64,000 nt of DNA from positions 124,001 through 188,000 of the forward strand of contig JHXJ01000002.1 of the NCBI GenBank assembly GCA_000621765.1. Direction: 5' to 3'. Both the position numbers and the translations under genes were made by a program. Under the pieces are notes generated by a model that saw only the letters and a list, made by a program, of their open reading frames with translations, searched no databases and had not been told where the DNA came from. This stretch comes from Ruminococcaceae bacterium AB4001 (GTDB lineage: Bacteria > Bacillota > Clostridia > Saccharofermentanales > Saccharofermentanaceae). Below are positions 34,817-43,003 of this stretch, in pieces. The number at the start of each line of letters is the position of its first letter. Within the stretch, counting starts at the first letter, position 1.

Positions 34817-36295
34817 ATGCGTACTATTGGTAAGATAACAGGTTCATTTTTCGCGATGATCGTCGTTGTTTCATTATTTTCAATGATCGTAAGTGCGGCG
34901 CCGACTGTCGTCACTTCCGGAACCGTAGATAATACCTACGATTATGTTTTGTATTCTGACGGTGAACTGAAGATTACTTATCTGGAAAAACACAGAAGCT
35001 ATACTGCCGATCTTAAAAGTATTGGTACAGACTATCTGAATACTGTTAAGACTATTACTGTTGATATTACGAATTTTGCGAACACCAGTTATATGGCAGT
35101 AGGTTTAAAAGGCTGTAATTGCCCCGCGACCCAGGTTACATTCGTAAATAATAAATCTACCAGAAAGATGATGTCGGCCAATTTCGAAGAGTTACCCAAA
35201 CTTAAAGGTGAAAACATTTTTTTCCCCGAAGGCATGAAGATAGAGGGTATTGAATTCAGAGAAATGACGTTTACTAATGTTGATTTCCTGAATAATTATC
35301 CGGAATCCTATTATATTATGTTCTTCAGATGTAATAACCTGAAAAAGAATCTTGTTGTGAAAACAAAAAAGGTCGATCAGTTAGCATTCAATTCCTGTTC
35401 AAGCCTTGAGACAGTAGATTTATCAGCATCTTCTGTCAGAATTAGTTATCTGACAGCATCGAAAAATCTCAGTGATGTTTTCTATCCTGACTGCAGTGAA
35501 GAAATATATATTGCGGGTACGGATAAGCTGAAGGCTGTATACCTTCCTTCAGGAGTGAAAAGTGTATATAAAACATGCTTCTCAGAATGCCCTGCTTTGA
35601 AAGAGGTATATTATCCTGGTACCAGAGCCCAGCTCGAAAAAGTAAAGATCTATGATATCAACACTGTTTCCGAGCATGTTATGGGAGATCCCATTACCAG
35701 CCTTATGGGAAATATGAAGATCCGCTGTTTTGACGGAGTAAGAAAAGGCTGGGTAAATAACAACAATGGAACATGGTCTTATCTCAACAACAAGAGCCAT
35801 CTTGTAAAGGGCTGGTTTCAGTACAACAAGTCCTGGTATTACTTTGACCAGAACGGAATAATGCTCACTTACTGGGCGGAGATCGACTTCAATTGGTATT
35901 ATCTCGGGTCTAACGGTGTCATGAAGACCGGCTGGCAGCTTATCAACGGCAAGTGGTATTACTTCGACAGTACAGGCTTCATGTATCTTGGTTGGACCTC
36001 CGTCGGCGGCAAGTGGTATTACTTTGACAGTACCGGCGCCATGAAGACAGGGTGGTTTTCTGACGCTGGAAAATGGTATTACCTTAAGTCTGACGGATCG
36101 ATGGCCTCAGAAGAATACTGCGACGGATACTGGCTCAATAAAGACGGTTCATGGACCTATAAGTACAGGGCCTCCTGGAGAAAGAATTCCACAGGCTGGT
36201 GGTATGGTGATGATTCCGGCTGGTATGCGAAAAACGGCTCATACAAGATCGACGGCAAAGTCTATACTTTCGACAGCAGGGGCTATATGAAGTGA
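34817..36295 (+). CDS. Secreted LRR-like protein with C-terminal cell-wall-binding repeats
   Basis: 492 residues from ATG 34817, preceded by AGGGGG at 34804-34809; the frame is open further upstream but that part overlaps tsf and its terminator. Signal peptide GSFFAMIVVVSLFSMIVSAA. Residues about 90-290 form a leucine-rich, BspA-like (LRR_5 type) region with FNSCSSLETVDLSA and FSECPALKEVYYPGT. From about residue 311, cell-wall-binding repeats (WYYFDQNGIM, WYYLGSNGVM, WYYFDSTGAM) lead to the same C-terminal module as the protein at 28355 (SWRKNSTGWWYGDDSGW). Likely exported and wall-associated. It interrupts the usual tsf-pyrH order. Confidence 0.88.
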   Translation: MRTIGKITGSFFAMIVVVSLFSMIVSAAPTVVTSGTVDNTYDYVLYSDGELKITYLEKHRSYTADLKSIGTDYLNTVKTITVDITNFANTSYMAVGLKGCNCPATQVTFVNNKSTRKMMSANFEELPKLKGENIFFPEGMKIEGIEFREMTFTNVDFLNNYPESYYIMFFRCNNLKKNLVVKTKKVDQLAFNSCSSLETVDLSASSVRISYLTASKNLSDVFYPDCSEEIYIAGTDKLKAVYLPSGVKSVYKTCFSECPALKEVYYPGTRAQLEKVKIYDINTVSEHVMGDPITSLMGNMKIRCFDGVRKGWVNNNNGTWSYLNNKSHLVKGWFQYNKSWYYFDQNGIMLTYWAEIDFNWYYLGSNGVMKTGWQLINGKWYYFDSTGFMYLGWTSVGGKWYYFDSTGAMKTGWFSDAGKWYYLKSDGSMASEEYCDGYWLNKDGSWTYKYRASWRKNSTGWWYGDDSGWYAKNGSYKIDGKVYTFDSRGYMK

Positions 36296-36399
36296 TCTGT
36301 CTCATAATTCAGGTATATTTTATTAATAATATTTAAGACTTCATTTCGGAGAATATTATTGTTAAAATTTACTAGAATATTTTTTGGAGGATCAGAGCA

Positions 36400-37107
36400 A
36401 TGAGCGATAAGAAATATAACCGCATTCTTCTGAAGATCTCAGGAGAAGCGCTGGCAGGAGATGCCAAGGTCGGAATCAATGATGCTGTCCTGAAGGAGAT
36501 ATCAGCAAACATTAAGGCAGTAGCTGATCTCGGCGTTCAGGTAGCTATAGTAGTAGGAGGCGGTAACTTCTGGCGCGGAAGATCTTCCGAGAAGATGGAC
36601 AGAGTTACGGCAGACCACATGGGAATGCTCGCAACACTTATGAATTCCCTTGCTCTGTCTGATGCTTTGGAGCAGCAGGGCGCAGTTACAAGAGTTCTCT
36701 CCGCGATCGAAGTAAGACAGATGGCTGAACCTTATATCAGAAAGAGAGCAGTAAGACACCTTGAGAAGGGTAGGATCGTAATTTTCGCCTGCGGAACAGG
36801 TAACCCTTATTTCTCAACAGATACAGGTGCTGCATTAAGAGCTACCGAGATCGGTGCGGATGTATTCCTTAAGGCTACGATGGTAGACGGCGTCTATGAC
36901 AAGGATCCGAATGTATATCCTGACGCCAAGAAGTATGACAAGGTTTCCCATGATGAGGTATTGAGACTTAACCTTAAGGTCATGGACGCAACAGCAGCAG
37001 CTCTCTGCCGCGATAACCACACTAAGATCCTTGTATTCTCCATGAAGGATCCGGAGAACATCGTAAGGATCGCAAAGGGCGAAGAGCTCGGAACTATAGT
37101 TGAATAA
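36400..37107 (+). CDS. pyrH: Uridylate kinase
   Basis: Phosphorylates UMP to UDP; hexameric amino-acid-kinase-fold enzyme. 235 residues with [10 protein letters not shown] near the start, the glycine-rich [10 protein letters not shown], and the nucleotide segment [30 protein letters not shown] at 36384-36390. The upstream 100 bases are AT-rich and contain no clear promoter. Confidence 0.97.
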   Translation: MSDKKYNRILLKISGEALAGDAKVGINDAVLKEISANIKAVADLGVQVAIVVGGGNFWRGRSSEKMDRVTADHMGMLATLMNSLALSDALEQQGAVTRVLSAIEVRQMAEPYIRKRAVRHLEKGRIVIFACGTGNPYFSTDTGAALRATEIGADVFLKATMVDGVYDKDPNVYPDAKKYDKVSHDEVLRLNLKVMDATAAALCRDNHTKILVFSMKDPENIVRIAKGEELGTIVE

Positions 37108-37134
37108 TTAAATCAAAATACAGGAGGCAGAATT

Positions 37135-37707
37135 ATGGCAATGATCGAGATCACAAAGAAAGATTATGATGATATCGAAGCAAAAATGCAGAAGTGCATC
37201 GATAACCTTCAGGAGAACCTCAATACGATCCGTGCGGGACGTGCAAATCCGCATGTTCTTGATAAGATAACCGTTGATTATTACGGTGCTCCGTCTCCTC
37301 TTAATGCTGTTGCAAACATCCAGGTTCCCGAAGCAAGGATGATCACACTTTCACCCTGGGATCCGAAGATGCTCAGAGAGATCGAGCATGCAATCCAGGC
37401 TTCTGATCTCGGTATCAATCCTACAAATGACGGTAAGATGATCAGACTCGTTTTCCCTATGCTCACAGAGGAAAGACGTAAGGACCTCGTTAAGCAGGTT
37501 AAGATCTACGGCGATGAGACAAAGGTCGTTATCCGTAACGTACGCCGTGATGCAATCGATAAGATGCGTGCTGCTAACAAGAAGAAGGAACTTACTGACG
37601 ATTCCCTCAAGGAATTCGAAGAGAAGATCCAGAAGATCACAGACAAGTACACTGCAGAAGTTGACAAGGTCTGTGAAGTCAAAGACAAGGAACTCATGGA
37701 AATCTGA
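37135..37707 (+). CDS. frr: Ribosome recycling factor
   Basis: Splits post-termination ribosomes together with EF-G. 190 residues from ATG 37135, fixed by AGGAGG at 37122-37127. Signatures: NLNTIRAGRANPHVLDKITV and YYGAPSPLNAVANIQVPEAR. Standard position after pyrH. Confidence 0.98.
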   Translation: MAMIEITKKDYDDIEAKMQKCIDNLQENLNTIRAGRANPHVLDKITVDYYGAPSPLNAVANIQVPEARMITLSPWDPKMLREIEHAIQASDLGINPTNDGKMIRLVFPMLTEERRKDLVKQVKIYGDETKVVIRNVRRDAIDKMRAANKKKELTDDSLKEFEEKIQKITDKYTAEVDKVCEVKDKELMEI

Positions 37708-37713
37708 TAAGAG

Positions 37714-38481
37714 ATGCCGGTTTCAAGAAAAAAACAGGAAAAGACTTATGATACGGGAGACCTCAAGGTCCCCGTATCTTTGGGTGTGATAATGGACGGC
37801 AACGGAAGATGGGCTACAAAAAGACACCTTCCGAGAAGTGCCGGTCACAGGGCAGGTGCCGAGAACCTGAAAGAGCTTTGCCGTAACTGCGGCAGATACG
37901 GCGTCAAGTATCTTACGGTCTACGCTTTCTCCACAGAGAACTGGTCCAGGCCTGAGGGCGAAGTCGACCAGCTGATGAAGCTTTTCGTCGAGTTCTTCGA
38001 CCGCTACGATCCTGAACTTGCCGAAGAGGGTATCAGGGTAAGATTTACCGGTGATATAGAGGCCCTTCCCGAAAAGATCAGGGAAGTATGCAGAACTGGT
38101 GAGGAGAGATCCAAGGACCGCCCGAAGATGCAGCTGATCGTCGCATTTAACTACGGCGGCAGACGTGAGATCGTTTCCAGCTGCAAAAAGATAGCTGAAA
38201 AAGTTAAAGAAGGATCTTTGGATCCTGAAGATATCACCGAGCAGATGATATCTGACAATCTGTATTTACCTGATGTTCCGGATCCTGAACTTATCATAAG
38301 ACCGTCAGGAGAGCTTCGTATATCCAATTTCCTTTTGTGGGAATGCGCTTATTCCGAATTCTGGGTATCCGATGTTTTATGGCCTGATTTCGGTTATGAG
38401 GAACTGACCCAGGCATTCAGGGATTATGCATTACGGGACAGACGTTTCGGCGGACTGTCGAAGAAAGAAAGCAAGACTTGA
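37714..38481 (+). CDS. uppS: Isoprenyl transferase (undecaprenyl diphosphate synthase)
   Basis: cis-prenyltransferase making undecaprenyl diphosphate, the lipid carrier for cell-wall synthesis. 255 residues. The catalytic motif VIMDGNGRWATKR (Asp about residue 28) and the C-terminal DPELIIRPSGELRISNFLLW are diagnostic. It starts six bases after frr and is the first of the lipid/isoprenoid genes uppS-cdsA-dxr-rseP-ispG. Confidence 0.96.
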   Translation: MPVSRKKQEKTYDTGDLKVPVSLGVIMDGNGRWATKRHLPRSAGHRAGAENLKELCRNCGRYGVKYLTVYAFSTENWSRPEGEVDQLMKLFVEFFDRYDPELAEEGIRVRFTGDIEALPEKIREVCRTGEERSKDRPKMQLIVAFNYGGRREIVSSCKKIAEKVKEGSLDPEDITEQMISDNLYLPDVPDPELIIRPSGELRISNFLLWECAYSEFWVSDVLWPDFGYEELTQAFRDYALRDRRFGGLSKKESKT

Positions 38482-38482
38482 T

Positions 38483-39349
38483 TTGAGACAGAGAATTCTT
38501 ACAGGTGTGGTTTTCACGATGCTGGTGCTGCTGTTTTTCGTACCGGCATTCTTTTGGCCCGTAACTGCGGTTGTCATGTCCATCATTATCGGTGTCTTCG
38601 CCTGTATCGAAATGTATATGGCTTTGAAGCACGGCGGATACAGACCGTCAAGAACGCTTCTTTGCATCGGTATGGGACTTACCACACTGGTCATTGTCTG
38701 CGGACTGTTCTTTAACCTCAAAGTCGAGAACACGATGGCGCTCTATCTCATTATCGTGTGCATGTATTCTGTATCGTGCGGTATCGATCTGCCTCTCGTA
38801 AGACCCGATGACGAAAAGTCATTCCTTAACGGCATGTTTACCGGAGGAATGATCTTTTATATCTCGTTCCCGCTGTTCTGTCTTGACTGCGCCATGCTCT
38901 TCCTGCCTCACGGCTGGTATTACATGGTTATCGGTCTTTTCGCTCCGTGGGCTACTGACACATTTGCATATTTTACCGGCGTTGCTTTCGGCAAGCACAA
39001 GATCGTTCCCCATATTTCACCGAAGAAGACATGGGAAGGCTGCATCGGCGGTTCGATCTTCTGCGCAATAGCAGTAACGGTATATTCCTGTCTCGTTATA
39101 TATAAAGTCGATGAGATCGAGATGGGTATCGTAACATACGGAATAATCATGTTCCTTCTCGGCATCCTTATCTCAGTAATGTCGCAGCTTGGTGACTGGT
39201 TCTGCTCCGTTATCAAGAGAAGGACCGGCATCAAGGATTTCGGCAATATCTTCCCGGGACACGGCGGAATGCTCGACAGATTCGACAGCGCGTTCTTCAC
39301 GCTCCCGACAGCGCTGCTCCTTGCATTAATTGCCTATAATTTGTTCTGA
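38483..39349 (+). CDS. cdsA: Phosphatidate cytidylyltransferase
   Basis: Makes CDP-diacylglycerol, precursor of membrane phospholipids. 288 residues if started at TTG 38483 (giving MRQRILTGVVFTML, the usual opening of the family), one base after the uppS stop. An ATG at 38426 is in frame but would overlap uppS by 56 bases and add a charged extension not seen in relatives. Several membrane helices; the C-terminal signature (S-x-KR-x3-KD-x4-PGHGG...D-R-D) is seen as KRRTGIKDFGNIFPGHGG then LDRFDSAFF. Start codon uncertain, function secure. Confidence 0.93.
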   Translation: MRQRILTGVVFTMLVLLFFVPAFFWPVTAVVMSIIIGVFACIEMYMALKHGGYRPSRTLLCIGMGLTTLVIVCGLFFNLKVENTMALYLIIVCMYSVSCGIDLPLVRPDDEKSFLNGMFTGGMIFYISFPLFCLDCAMLFLPHGWYYMVIGLFAPWATDTFAYFTGVAFGKHKIVPHISPKKTWEGCIGGSIFCAIAVTVYSCLVIYKVDEIEMGIVTYGIIMFLLGILISVMSQLGDWFCSVIKRRTGIKDFGNIFPGHGGMLDRFDSAFFTLPTALLLALIAYNLF

Positions 39350-39394
39350 TTATGAGGCCGCTTTCTAGTATCATTCGAATAAGGGAGATTTAAT

Positions 39395-40573
39395 ATGCGC
39401 AGATTATCAATATTGGGTTCGACCGGTTCTATCGGAAAGCAGACACTTGAAGTCGTCAGGAATGCTCCTGATGATTTTACTGTTGAGGCGCTTACATGCG
39501 ACAGCGACATTGATACCCTTTACGGTCAGATAAAAGAATTTAAGCCTAAGCTCTGCAGTGTCGTAAATGAGGCTAAAGCAGCAGAACTTTCAAAAAGACT
39601 GAGCGCTGAAGGCTTCAGTACCGAAGTGTGCACGGGCAAGGAAGGAAATATCACTGCGGCAACGCTCGATTCCACGGATACGCTTGTCGGTGCCATCGTA
39701 GGATTCGCAGGACTTGAGCCTGTTTACCATGCGGTAATGAACGGTAAGGATATCGCTCTTGCTAATAAAGAAACGCTCGTCGCTGGCGGCGACATCATAA
39801 TGCCGCTCATAAAAGAGAAGGGCGTAGCGATGCTCCCGATAGACAGCGAGCATTCAGCCATCTGGCAGTGCCTTAAAGGCGAGAAGAGGGCTGATCTCGA
39901 GAGGATAATGATCACTGCATCTGGCGGCCCTTTCAGAGGAATGACCAGGGCGCAGCTCGAAAATGTTACTTTGGGAGATGCTCTCCATCACCCGACATGG
40001 AACATGGGCGGAAAGATAACTATCGATTCATCCACCATGATGAACAAGGGACTTGAGATCATCGAGGCACATCATCTTTTCGGTATTTCCGTTGATAATA
40101 TCGACGTGGTTGTACATCCCCAGAGCGTTATCCATTCCATGATCAAAATGAAGGACGGTTCGGTCCTCGCACAGCTTGGCAGACCTTCGATGATCCTGCC
40201 TATAGAAGTAGCTCTTTATTATCCCGAGAGGGGAACTGCGATCGTAGAAGAGTTCGATCCTTTTGACGCGGCTCTTTCTAATCTGACATTTGAAAGATGC
40301 GATACGGAAGTCTTCAGACTTGTTGAGCTTGCTTATGAAGCAGGACGCAGGGGAGGACTCGTTCCCACAGTCATGAACGCGGCAAATGAATCAGCCGTAA
40401 GGGCATATCTTACCGGTAAGATCGCTTTCCTCGGAATCGAGCGCACGGTATTTGAGACTGTAGAGAAGATGATGCCTTCTATCGAAAACACGGCTCTTAC
40501 TCTTGAGACGATCGGACAGGCTGATACCGACGCGAGAGCTTATGCCGATGAACTTATAAACGGAATGAGCTGA
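39395..40573 (+). CDS. dxr: 1-deoxy-D-xylulose 5-phosphate reductoisomerase
   Basis: Second enzyme of the MEP isoprenoid pathway, producing MEP with NADPH; target of fosmidomycin. 392 residues. NADPH-binding LGSTGSIGKQTLEVV, metal/substrate site PIDSEHSAIWQCL, and HPTWNMGGKITIDSSTMMNK are diagnostic. The window also holds ispG and ispH, so three of the MEP genes are within 18 kb. RBS AAGGGAG before ATG 39395. Confidence 0.97.
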   Translation: MRRLSILGSTGSIGKQTLEVVRNAPDDFTVEALTCDSDIDTLYGQIKEFKPKLCSVVNEAKAAELSKRLSAEGFSTEVCTGKEGNITAATLDSTDTLVGAIVGFAGLEPVYHAVMNGKDIALANKETLVAGGDIIMPLIKEKGVAMLPIDSEHSAIWQCLKGEKRADLERIMITASGGPFRGMTRAQLENVTLGDALHHPTWNMGGKITIDSSTMMNKGLEIIEAHHLFGISVDNIDVVVHPQSVIHSMIKMKDGSVLAQLGRPSMILPIEVALYYPERGTAIVEEFDPFDAALSNLTFERCDTEVFRLVELAYEAGRRGGLVPTVMNAANESAVRAYLTGKIAFLGIERTVFETVEKMMPSIENTALTLETIGQADTDARAYADELINGMS

Positions 40574-40575
40574 AG

Positions 40576-41922
40576 ATGAATATAGTACGAAGCATAATTT
40601 ATGTGATCATAATGCTCGGCGTACTCGCCACGCTGCACGAACTCGGGCATTTCTGGGTGGCAAGGCTGCTCAAGATAAAGGTTTACGAGGTTTCCATTTT
40701 CGTAGGCCCGAAGCTTATCAAGTGGAAACGTAACGGCGTAGACTTTTCGATCAGGCTTATCCCGGTCGGAGCATATGTAAGGTTTAACGAGATCGATGAA
40801 GAGGGATACGTCGTTGAGAGCACGGATCCCGACCTTCTGTTAAACCAGCCCAGATATAAAAGGCTCATTGTATCTCTTGCAGGTCCTATCATGAACCTGC
40901 TCCTCGGAATCCTGATCTTCTTCGGCATGTTCTGCGCAACAGGCTTTGTAAGCACGGATATAGCGATGGCCCAGAAAGGCACACAGACGGAGATCGCCTC
41001 ATCCGAATATACAGCCGGCGACTCGATCAAGGCTGTCAACGGACATAAGGTCTTTACTTCATACGATATCTACTACGAGTTCGATGCGGATGACTTAACA
41101 CAGGTCATGACTCTTACGCTCAAGTCGAAGGAGACCGGAAAGACATACGATCTCCAGCTTGATCCGATCATCAAGAAAAGACCGATGCTCCTTATTACCA
41201 TCGAATCCCGTGTTACTGACAATGAATACGAAGGCTGGCATGTACACTCGGTCGAGCCTGAGCAGAACAACGGCAATCCTATCCTCAAGGAAGGTGACTA
41301 TGTCACTCACATTAACGGCAAGTCTGTAGCTGACGAGGATATAGATGAATTTCTTTTCAACCAGAATGACGAGACCTTAATGGTTACTTATATAAGGGAC
41401 GGGGAGACCTTCGAAGAGGCGCTGGCTCCCCAATATACCGACTATGCCGTCTCCCGAGGCGTAAGTCTTCTTGCCCATAATGTGGATTCGCCCGCCAATT
41501 TTTTCGGTGCATTAACTTATGCGGCCAAAATCCCGGCTTCGATCGGAAATATCACCTTAAGAGGCGTTAAAGATATTATCGCGGGAAAAGTTAAAGCATA
41601 TAATTTGGTATCGGGTCCTATAGGTATTACCACTATGGTCAATGATGTCGTCAGTGAAGAGAAGGACACTGTCGGGCAGAAGATATACCTGCTCATCATG
41701 TTGAGCGCGGTCATCTCCATCGCTCTTGCGTTCTCCAATCTTCTCCCGATCCCGGGTCTTGACGGCATACAGATCATCTTGATCGTGGTCGAGATGGTCA
41801 TCGGGCGCAAACTGTCTGAGAAGGCTGAGGGAAGGCTAACGATTGTCGGGTTCGTTCTGATAATCCTGCTGCTGATCTTAGCGTTTATATCAGACATACT
41901 GAGGATCATATTCGGATACTGA
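40576..41922 (+). CDS. rseP: RseP-type intramembrane zinc metalloprotease
   Basis: Site-2 protease that cleaves transmembrane segments of anti-sigma factors and remnant signal peptides. 448 residues. HExxH in LHELGHFWVA (H21, E22, H25), a PDZ-like domain about residues 215-290 (VEPEQNNGNPILKEGDYVTHINGKS), and the third-ligand LLPIPGLDGIQI near residue 395. Begins two bases after dxr, the standard bacterial arrangement. Confidence 0.95.
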   Translation: MNIVRSIIYVIIMLGVLATLHELGHFWVARLLKIKVYEVSIFVGPKLIKWKRNGVDFSIRLIPVGAYVRFNEIDEEGYVVESTDPDLLLNQPRYKRLIVSLAGPIMNLLLGILIFFGMFCATGFVSTDIAMAQKGTQTEIASSEYTAGDSIKAVNGHKVFTSYDIYYEFDADDLTQVMTLTLKSKETGKTYDLQLDPIIKKRPMLLITIESRVTDNEYEGWHVHSVEPEQNNGNPILKEGDYVTHINGKSVADEDIDEFLFNQNDETLMVTYIRDGETFEEALAPQYTDYAVSRGVSLLAHNVDSPANFFGALTYAAKIPASIGNITLRGVKDIIAGKVKAYNLVSGPIGITTMVNDVVSEEKDTVGQKIYLLIMLSAVISIALAFSNLLPIPGLDGIQIILIVVEMVIGRKLSEKAEGRLTIVGFVLIILLLILAFISDILRIIFGY

Positions 41923-41941
41923 CATTTAACAGGAGTTATTT

Positions 41942-43003
41942 ATGACTAAGAAAGTACTGATCGGCAATGTTGAAGTCGGCGGCGGATCTTCTGTTAAGAT
42001 CCAGTCAATGAACAATACTGATACGAGAGATGCAAAGGCAACTCTCGCACAGATACAGGAGCTTGCGGATCACGGATGTGACATCACAAGAGTAGCCGTT
42101 CCCGACATGGAAGCGGCTGAAGCTCTTAAGGTGATCACAAAAGAGTCTCCCATTCCTGTTGTTGCAGACATTCATTTTGATTACAGACTTGCCCTGGCTT
42201 CTGCCGATAATGGCGCTGCCAAGATAAGGATCAACCCCGGAAATATCGGAGGTCCCGAGAATGTACGACTTGTTGCGGATAAATGCAAAGAACGCAACAT
42301 TCCCATCCGTGTCGGAGTAAATTCGGGATCCATTTCAAGAGAGATACTCGCCAAGTACGGTGAGGTCAACGCTGATGCCATGACCGAGAGCGCGCTTGGT
42401 GCGGTTAAGCTTCTGGAAGACCAGGATTTCGACGATATCGTCATTTCCATCAAATCTTCTTCACCGAGACTTACCATCGACACGTACAGGATCTTATCGA
42501 GATCCTGTGACTATCCTCTTCATGTCGGCGTTACCGAAGCAGGTACCGTCCGTGAGGGTGCGGTCAAGTCAGCCGTCGGAATAGGAGCGCTTCTTGCTGA
42601 AGGTATAGGCGATACCATAAGGGTATCCCTGACTGGAAATCCTGTTGACGAAGTAATCACAGCCAGGCAGATCCTGAAAGCTCTGGATCTCAGGGACGGA
42701 GGAATCACATTCATATCCTGTCCCACATGCGGAAGGACCCAGGTCCCTCTCATCGAGCTTGCAGGACAGATCGAAGCCAAGGTCTCTGATCTTCCTTACG
42801 ATCTTAAGGTTGCCGTAATGGGTTGTGTTGTCAACGGTCCCGGTGAAGCAAGAGAGTGCGATATCGGAATCGCCGGCGGTAAGGATGAGTTTGTTCTGTT
42901 CGAGAAAGGCGTTCCGGTAAGAAAGATACCGGCATCCTCAGCGGTTGAAGAATTTGTAAGGGAAGTGATCAGAGTTGGAGAAGAAAAGCGTAGCGCTACT
43001 TGA
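41942..43003 (+). CDS. ispG: 4-hydroxy-3-methylbut-2-en-1-yl diphosphate synthase (IspG/GcpE)
   Basis: 4Fe-4S enzyme that converts MEcPP to HMBPP, the substrate of IspH. 353 residues. N-terminal VGGGSSVKIQSMNNTDTRD is diagnostic; cluster cysteines C260 and C263 in SCPTCGRTQ and C295 in MGCVVNGPGE are present with the conserved GPGEA. Overlaps the polC start by 29 bases. Confidence 0.97.
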   Translation: MTKKVLIGNVEVGGGSSVKIQSMNNTDTRDAKATLAQIQELADHGCDITRVAVPDMEAAEALKVITKESPIPVVADIHFDYRLALASADNGAAKIRINPGNIGGPENVRLVADKCKERNIPIRVGVNSGSISREILAKYGEVNADAMTESALGAVKLLEDQDFDDIVISIKSSSPRLTIDTYRILSRSCDYPLHVGVTEAGTVREGAVKSAVGIGALLAEGIGDTIRVSLTGNPVDEVITARQILKALDLRDGGITFISCPTCGRTQVPLIELAGQIEAKVSDLPYDLKVAVMGCVVNGPGEARECDIGIAGGKDEFVLFEKGVPVRKIPASSAVEEFVREVIRVGEEKRSAT

